Shown here one piece after another: positions 58,709 to 64,000 of a DNA stretch of 64,000 bases (positions within the stretch are counted from its first letter, which is position 1; the number at the start of each line of letters is the position of its first letter). Under the pieces are notes generated by a model. It saw only the letters and a list, made by a program, of their open reading frames with translations, was not told where the DNA came from and did no database searches. A program made the translations under genes and the position numbers. The stretch is from Platerodrilus igneus. Its lineage: Eukaryota; Arthropoda; Insecta; Coleoptera; Lycidae. The stretch spans positions 2,931,188-2,995,187 of the forward strand of contig JARFIW010001109.1 of the NCBI GenBank assembly GCA_036346225.1. Reading direction: 5' to 3'.

Positions 58709-59242
58709 CTATTGTATGTTGAAAGATCATCAAACTCATCTTCGTCGGCAGGAACATCTTCATCAATAAAAGAAGGCAAACGTGAATGTGTCCTAATAGG
58801 CGGTTCAATTAAACTATTATAACAACCAACAGACGAAAACCGTGTAGTACTTTTAACCCAACCTGCTGCAGGAGACGTACTAATATCCAAAGATCGTCGA
58901 GCAGCGTTAGGGTTTATTTGTTGAAAAACCGTAGCTTCTAAAGCAGCCTGTATTTGTCGTTCTTCTTCTTCTACCTCAGCAACTGCTGCTGCCGCTAGTT
59001 TAGGATTTTCTAGCGCCCGTTCGGTCTTTGACTTGGATTTATAAACTACTAAAATAACCATTAGTCCGAAGAAACCTCCTAGCGTAGCCGCTATACGAAC
59101 TCCTGTCATAGCATCGTAAGTGTTGTAAAAATCTATTTTGATTTGTTCCCTTTCACTGATGATTGTTGTTGAGGGCTCTGTAGTAGTACTAGCCACTCCA
59201 AGCGAGGCGTTTTGCCCCGCTGACATTACGGTTTCGCTGATC
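58709..59242 (-). CDS. single-pass membrane protein, first coding exon
   Basis: Exon begins after TTTGTTTCAG (AG at 59244-59243) with 16 bases of 5' UTR. The ATG is at 59226-59224, and the exon ends at 58709 with a phase-2 donor AG|GTAACG that joins in phase to 38740. The 172 residues have a Ser/Thr-rich N-terminus with one N-glycosylation sequon (Asn6) and no signal peptide. A short conserved-looking segment (IDFYNTYDAMTGVRI) leads into one transmembrane helix at about residues 44-62 (AATLGGFFGLMVILVVYK). It is followed by the basic stop-transfer KSKSK, an Ala/Glu-rich helix (70-100) and an acidic end. Positive-inside charge predicts N-out/C-in. The mature product of 460 residues is a type III membrane protein of unknown function, with no catalytic motif. 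Confidence 0.85.
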
Positions 59243-60488
59243 CTGAAACAAAAAAGACCAATTAAGGAACCTAATAATGTAAGTAAAATTTAGTTTTGAA
59301 ACTTATTTGCGATAATAAATATCTAAAGTTCGGTCATCAAAACCGTTAACATAAGTGATCCTACCGCCAGCTAAGCGGAAGACGGGCGTTTGTGGTCAAA
59401 CTCTATACTTCAATTAGCGAAGAGCAATGAGGAGAGAAGGGTGATTTAATGTAAAAGATGGTAAAGACTAAAAAATGATTGGGTACACCTATACCTTTGG
59501 ATTAGAGGAGGTATAGAAATCCGAAAAATAACAAAAAAAACGGAGAGTTATACTACCGATGCTATGTAACACAAGAGTATCTGAAATAAAACAATGTTAT
59601 TTATATACAAAATACCGCTGTTTGTATCTCGAAAAAAAGTAAATATACAGAAAATAATGTGATAAGACGGAAAACCAACTGAGTACACTTAGAGCCTATA
59701 TTGGGCGTTTTTTTTTTTAGTTTAGTTCATCACGCTGTACTTCACTTGTACAACAATTAATAGTAACTTCGATTTATTAGGTTTTCTGTCATTAAACTCT
59801 TCAACTCAAACCTAATATATTACTAGGAGTGAAATAAAATGTCAAAGTCGAATTGAAACATTTATTAATCCATTATTATGATTTAGTTTGACAATCACGA
59901 GAAAGTAAATGATAAATAAACAATTATTCGCTAAATATTCGTACTAAAATATCAAGTTCTTAGGCTTTATAAACGCAAAATACAGTTATGTTCATTTTAA
60001 ATCAATACCGAATGGAATCAAAATCTAAATAATGAAATTAATACTAGTGATTGAAAATTATTATAACAGTTATAGATTACTTCCAGGGAGATCTGGGAGG
60101 GTCACACTTGAAAAATCTTAGGTTTGAGCACCCTATTTTAATGTTTGTCTTTAAAAGTAAGCACAAGTTGTGCCTGTTCTTAAGATACTTTTAAATGATT
60201 ACCACGCATGAGGCTCTCAAACACAAGTGTTTATATCAAATAAAATCGAGTTTGATTAATGGAACTATTGTTTACACAAGTCAACTTTGAAGTAAGTTAT
60301 AGTTTTTTAATAATATTAATATCAACAAATCCGACTACAATAAGCTGAGTCGTTCATGATTTTATACTTGTTAATATTAAACAAGATGTAAACCAACCAC
60401 CATATTTTTGAGTGGAATCCTCCTAAAATTTGTTTACCATATGTTGACGCCGGAATAAAGACTAATGTAAAATTGAAATATCACTTAC
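59243..60488 (-). other. 5' UTR intron of the membrane-protein gene
   Basis: Inferred from the acceptor at 59244-59243 and a full-consensus donor GCG|GTAAGTGA (GT at 60488-60487). Contains no recognised element. Confidence 0.45.
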
Positions 60489-60560
60489 CGCCATTTTAAA
60501 CGTAAGGAGAGATAATATACAGATAAGTTTGTATACTCTGAAATTACTAATTGAAATTGT
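60489..60560 (-). promoter_or_regulatory. candidate 5' non-coding exon / promoter of the membrane-protein gene
   Basis: On the - strand, AAAATGGCG|GTAAGTG ends a short exon. AAnATGGCGG is the core of the YY1/Pho site often found at insect and vertebrate transcription starts. If the ATG in that motif (60494-60492) were used, splicing to 59242 would give a short frame ending soon, so it would act only as an upstream ORF. The upstream limit of the exon is unknown. Confidence 0.4.
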
Positions 60561-61279
60561 CTCATTAATCATCAAAATATAAAGATGCACAAACTACACG
60601 AATACCATATAAATAGGTACTGCAGTGATGTACTAATAAAAAGAAACAAACCCACGGCATGTGTCTTAATCGTCCATATTCTGGCAATAATCCTTACGTT
60701 AGAAACCATTAATATTTTATACAAGAAATTAGTCGCTCTGAAAACAATGAATAAGTTGTATGGATTACCTAAACGATGTAATTCACAATAGCTAAAGCTA
60801 AAATAGCTATCAATTAGTACCAGACAATCCTCAAATTCATTTCCCGGCAGGCAGTTATTTTGAACGAAGCAGAAAGCGGGGATGAAATTATTGAAAGGTG
60901 TCGTTCTAACGTAAAAAAACGTCGGAGTGATGCTCACGTTCGCGAGGTACTTGTTTCATGTGCAGGCAAATGTAAGGACAAAGGCCTAGGACAGCAACCA
61001 TCAATAATCAGTTGCTAGCGTTTACAAAATGCTGTAATGATTTGGGTTAAATGTGCAAAAAGAGAAGTTTTTCAAAAACGTTACACAACCCCTCTCCAAA
61101 AGATAAAATCTTGAGGACAATACAAACTATAAGTCAAGCCTAAAAGATTTTTTCTCGCAAAACGGTAGGTAAAATAACTCATATAAAAAATATTAATCCA
61201 AATAGATTCTAAAGATATACCTAAATTTTTTTAAGAAGAGTATCTCATCAATACGCCGTGCAACAAATTTACGTCGGAA
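60561..61279. other. no gene recognised; upstream flank of the virus-like cassette
   Basis: Any N-terminal part of the capsid-like gene would be expected here, but no recognisable piece was found in any frame. Confidence 0.35.
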
Positions 61280-61660
61280 TAGTCCAAGGAGAGATATGTT
61301 GATTGTCACCTGAACTCTCTGGCGTTTCCTCAAAACCGCATAAATTTGGACTTTAAACAGAATGACTACTTACCGGCATACATATCATACGCAACTTTCT
61401 TGGAAAAATACTATCCGAACAAGACTTCTAATAAATGTTTAATGGACTACAGCAAGTTTAAGGAATCACCCGTCTTTGTAATCGATTGTAGTCATCAATT
61501 TGAAAGCATCAAGGACGCAACGGTTGACGTAAGAATAAAATTGGAAACATCAAGAAATTTTGAAACGTCAATGAAGGCTTATGCTTTAATTATACATAAC
61601 TCTATGTTTAAGCACAGTCCTTTTACAGAAGTTGTTAACAGATATATTTACAATTAAATA
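61280..61660 (+). pseudogene. capsid-like protein (probable double-jelly-roll MCP), C-terminal fragment
   Basis: The frame is open from about 61280 to the TAA at 61658-61660. It contains an HLNSLAFPQNRINLDFKQND segment, an aromatic helix (YATFLEKYYP), then FVIDCSHQFESIKDATVDVR and AYALIIHNSM. I recognise this order (LNS...NLDF...YxxFxxxYY...xVIDCSxQxESIKxxxVDIRxE...AYCLIIHD) as the C-terminal part of the capsid-like protein of insect Polinton-like or integrated DNA-virus-like elements. This is from family memory and has not been searched. The N-terminal two thirds are missing. The next gene is the packaging ATPase, which is the usual partner of such capsids. Confidence 0.55.
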
Positions 61661-61763
61661 TTGTAAAAGTATTGCTTTTTATTAAAATTCTATACAATCT
61701 ATGTTGATTTAATTATATCAGAAGTTTTGACGTTCTAACTACATAGTTTGACAAATGTATGGG

Positions 61764-61871
61764 AGGGCTTGCGGGTGAGCGGACGGGCGGGCAGGCGGAC
61801 AGGGATGGACTATTTAGTATAAAAGACAGCTTTTTTAAATTTTGAATCAGTCTCAGCTGTATATTTGAAAG
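61764..61871 (+). promoter_or_regulatory. core promoter of the HTH-ATPase gene: TATA box and arthropod Inr
   Basis: TATAAAAG at 61818-61825 is followed 29-31 bases later by ATCAGTC (61846-61852), the arthropod initiator, and the ATG comes at 61872. A G-rich block of degenerate gcgggcgg units (61764-61803) sits just upstream. Spacing is the textbook value for RNA polymerase II, giving a 5' UTR of about 23 bases. Confidence 0.7.
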
Positions 61872-62750
61872 ATGTACACCAAGCAATCTTTAAAGAAAAC
61901 AATTAGTGAAATTCTGCAAGGTGCGTTGAATACAAGTAAAGCTCGGAGGTTGTACAATGTACCTAGAACAGGGCTACGTAATTACATCGATAAACTTGGT
62001 GCTCGAGATAAAAGTAGAGAATCAAATATCCCGGATATGAAAACTGCAAGACAAGAACTTAAAATATCCATACAGAACTTTGACAAATTCTTGGTTTCCG
62101 CATCTAGCAATATGGGTAAACACGGACTTTTGTCCCCATCTAATATACGAGCAATATTCGCCGGTCCATCTAACTGCGGGAACGCCTTAATCTCGCTTAT
62201 TTTACACGAAAACGGACTTCGATTTCAAAATGTGTACGTGTTTTCAAAAAGCCTGTATCAACCGAAATATGAACTGCTAAGAAGTGTATTCCAACTTTTA
62301 AAAGAAGAAATTAGTTACAACGAATATGAAAACTATGATGATATAATGGAACCTGGCGATACCAAAAATGATTCAATTATAGTGTTTGACGATATTCCTG
62401 TGAACAAACAAAGCAAGATTGTGCAGCTTTTCTTCTTTGGTATAGACATAAGAGCATCGATTGCTTTTACTTATATCAAACGTATGTCAGCGTTGTAAAA
62501 CATGAGCCTAGAGATAACGCAAATGTTATCGTAATCTGGAAACAGAATGAAACCAACCTCAGACATATTTTTAAATCATATAAGCGGTGACATAACATAT
62601 CCAAAATTTAAACAAATTTGTCAGCGTTGCTGGAATGGTGGTGACTCAAAACATAATTTTGTTACTATTGTAAAAGATTTTGATGTCGATAGAAGGCGAT
62701 ATAGGAAAAATTTCGACGAATATATAAATATAGAAGACGTTAATGGTTAG
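61872..62750 (+). pseudogene. HTH (psq-like) fused to A32/FtsK-like packaging ATPase, broken
   Basis: Residues 3-38 form a pipsqueak-type helix-turn-helix (ISEILQGALNTSKARRLYNV, then PRTGLRNYI). After a linker, residues 92-208 match the A32-like packaging ATPase of Polintons and related DNA viruses: Walker A region AIFAGPSNCGNA (98-105), GLRFQNVYVFSKSLYQPKYE, and Walker B SIIVFDDI (168-175). The Walker A Lys-Thr is lost (GN-A in place of GKT), so ATP binding is abolished. The first frame stops at 62498. The sensor and C-terminal segments follow in two other frames (WKQNETNLRHIF near 62540, then KFKQICQRCWN and RRRYRKNFDEYI to 62750). At least two frameshifts are required, so the gene is dead. 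Confidence 0.75.
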
Positions 62751-62770
62751 TTCCAATCCGAAGTCTCAGA

Positions 62771-62956
62771 ATGGCGGACGTTAAAGATTTTATTGCAAAT
62801 AAACGTATGCTCCTTCTTATGCAGGATGCTGTGCGTAAGAAGTTTGTGGGACACTAAAAAGGATATATTACTACTCAACAAATATTCAAAGAAGCTCATA
62901 AACAATTGCTTGAGCCTTTGCAAATCACCGCTTTCATAAGAGCTAAAAAGCAGTAG
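62771..62956 (+). pseudogene. small charged protein downstream of the ATPase (nonsense-interrupted)
   Basis: An ATG at 62771 opens a frame with MADVKDFIANKRMLLLMQDA followed by VRKKFVGH. It is interrupted by TAA at 62855-62857 and continues in the same frame (QIFKEAHKQLLEPLQ) to TAG at 62954. In related insect elements a protein with an (A/S)xRKKF helix and an xPLxxL end follows the ATPase and is probably coiled-coil. The resemblance is from memory and moderate. It starts 20 bases after the ATPase stop. Confidence 0.4.
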
Positions 62957-63650
62957 GGCGCTATTATAACTCGTACAACGGTTGTGACTGAAATACGAGT
63001 GTTCTTTTAAAAACATCAAATATGATAGCTATAACCCAAAAACACGAAACGTCAATAAAGTCTATGATCACATCTTGTGAACGTAAAGATTATTTCTAGT
63101 CTTGGGACACTGTAGCTCTGTATCGATTTACTGTTGATAAATTAAGTAGCAGAGCTTGTGAGTGGCATTTCAATCGAGATAGAATGGTTAATAATTTTAT
63201 TGAATTGAAACCGCCTACAATATATTTTCAACGTTGGCGGTCAAGCAATGGATAAATTATTCAAGAAAGAAGTTTTATGTAAATCTTACACATTTTCGTG
63301 TTTGCTTATATGTTGTTGTATAAGTCTTTCAAAATCTCTTGGGCTGTTGCGTAAAACACCAATTTAAGTTATTTACGTTAAAGTTCATTCTAAAAACATT
63401 GACAACCCAGCTGTTGATTTTTAATTCGTCTGTCATTTATTTGCATATTTAAGATTGTGGTTCGTTATTATTGTTTTTGATTATTATTTATGAGATTTCT
63501 ACCTTTAATCAACTTCAAACAGTTTTTTTCAAAACTACTGCAACTCAGTCTAGCTTGTTTTGTAAGTATCATGCAGTTTTTAATTCAATTAGAAGAATAA
63601 TGTTTGGTTTTTGCAGATTATTTTGTTATTCCTGAACTTTCTGCTTTACA
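62957..63650. other. no gene recognised; possible tail of the virus-like cassette
   Basis: Frames at 63020-63250 are longer than expected for decayed sequence but are interrupted, and no domain is recognised. Confidence 0.3.
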
Positions 63651-64000
63651 ATGAGTAATCGCAAGGAAACAGTTAACAGTCAAGGGAGAGAAATTATTTA
63701 TAGTGTGTATAAGTTATGAGTGAAGAAAAAAAGGGAATACCTGTCATTCCTATGGAAAATTTACAAAAACGAGCAGTAACAGCAACTGAAGTTCAACTAA
63801 ACACAATCAAGCGAATTATTTCGGAAGCGAAAAGCAAATCGGACGGTGACAAATTTGCATCTCCAAGGAAGAAAATTAACATTAGTTCTAAATCCAATGT
63901 GAACCAATTTGAGGAAGAAGTTGTTCGAACGACTGTATATAATTAAGCAAGCATTCATAAGCGAAGACCTACCATGAAAAATGAAAGCCATATTTGAGGA
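63651..64000 (+). pseudogene. N-terminal part of a DDE-type transposase-like protein, frameshifted
   Basis: From an ATG at 63651 one frame gives NSQGREIIYSVYKL. At 63714 reading shifts to the frame that gives MSEEKKGIPVIPMENLQKRA and continues to IKRIISEAKSK, ending TTVYN with a stop at 63944-63946. The order (QGRxIxYxVxKxFxEEKK, P...R.A..T.V...TIxRI.xE, then RRTVYNFY) is the HTH-bearing N-terminus of an insect transposase family with a DDE_3-like core. The core would lie beyond the window. A tttttgcag just upstream (63608-63616) could be a splice acceptor. Confidence 0.5.

Noticed and set aside
60572..60937. Frames on both strands upstream of the capsid-like fragment
   Set aside because: Neither resembles the missing N-terminal part of the capsid-like protein or any other family.
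1..64000. CRISPR arrays, bacterial operons, riboswitches
   Set aside because: Repeats found are minisatellites, LTRs or interspersed elements; the sequence is eukaryotic.

Overview
This is an AT-rich eukaryotic window with introns, consensus splice sites, poly(A) signals and a dense, mostly decayed load of transposable elements. Its mobile elements (mariner, pogo/Tigger-like, R1-like, I/Jockey-like and RTE-like LINEs, BEL/Pao, Ty3/gypsy, Penelope-like elements and a tRNA-derived SINE) point to an insect. The order cannot be fixed from sequence alone. There is no bacterial-style operon and no CRISPR array.

Two host genes can be supported. The first is the 3' end of an outer-dense-fibre/SHIPPO-repeat (ODF3/CIMAP-like) gene on the + strand (12012-12815), with three exons joining in phase and a broken copy of the last exon inside its last intron. 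The second is a single-pass membrane protein gene on the - strand. Its coding exons lie at 58709-59242 and 37876-38740 and join in phase to give 460 residues. A probable 5' non-coding exon ends at 60489. The intron between the coding exons is about 20 kb and holds most of the repeats in the right half of the window.

Left part (1-23.6 kb): a mariner 3' end, LINE fragments, a LINE 5' end, a tRNA-derived SINE, a pogo-like transposase pseudogene, the ODF3-like gene, a GT-rich triplicated repeat, gypsy pol remains and a BEL-family LTR. Middle (23.6-36.3 kb): long non-coding repeats bounded by (TA)n tracts, a Penelope-like GIY-YIG fragment between two related copies, a decayed BEL/Pao element with its 3' LTR, and a decayed transposase-like gene of an unnamed insect family. 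Inside the big intron (38.7-58.7 kb): a minisatellite, more (TA)n-bounded repeats, a compound LTR-retrotransposon locus (44.5-51.0 kb) and a second Penelope-like fragment flanked by 240-bp inverted repeats. The LTR locus contains a complete 1672-bp non-autonomous element with 320-bp LTRs, nested in a larger relative with a 4-bp target duplication.

Right end (61.3-63.0 kb): a decayed virus-like or Polinton-like cassette. It has the C-terminal part of a probable double-jelly-roll-type capsid protein, then an HTH domain fused to an A32/FtsK-like packaging ATPase behind a recognisable TATA+Inr promoter, then a small charged protein. It carries frameshifts, a nonsense codon and a destroyed Walker A motif. 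The last kilobase holds the N-terminal part of another broken transposase. The most unusual items are this cassette, the LTR family with a duplicated primer-binding site in every LTR, the (TA)n-bounded families with a perfectly conserved hairpin, and the degenerate hammerhead-like cores downstream of both Penelope GIY-YIG fragments.
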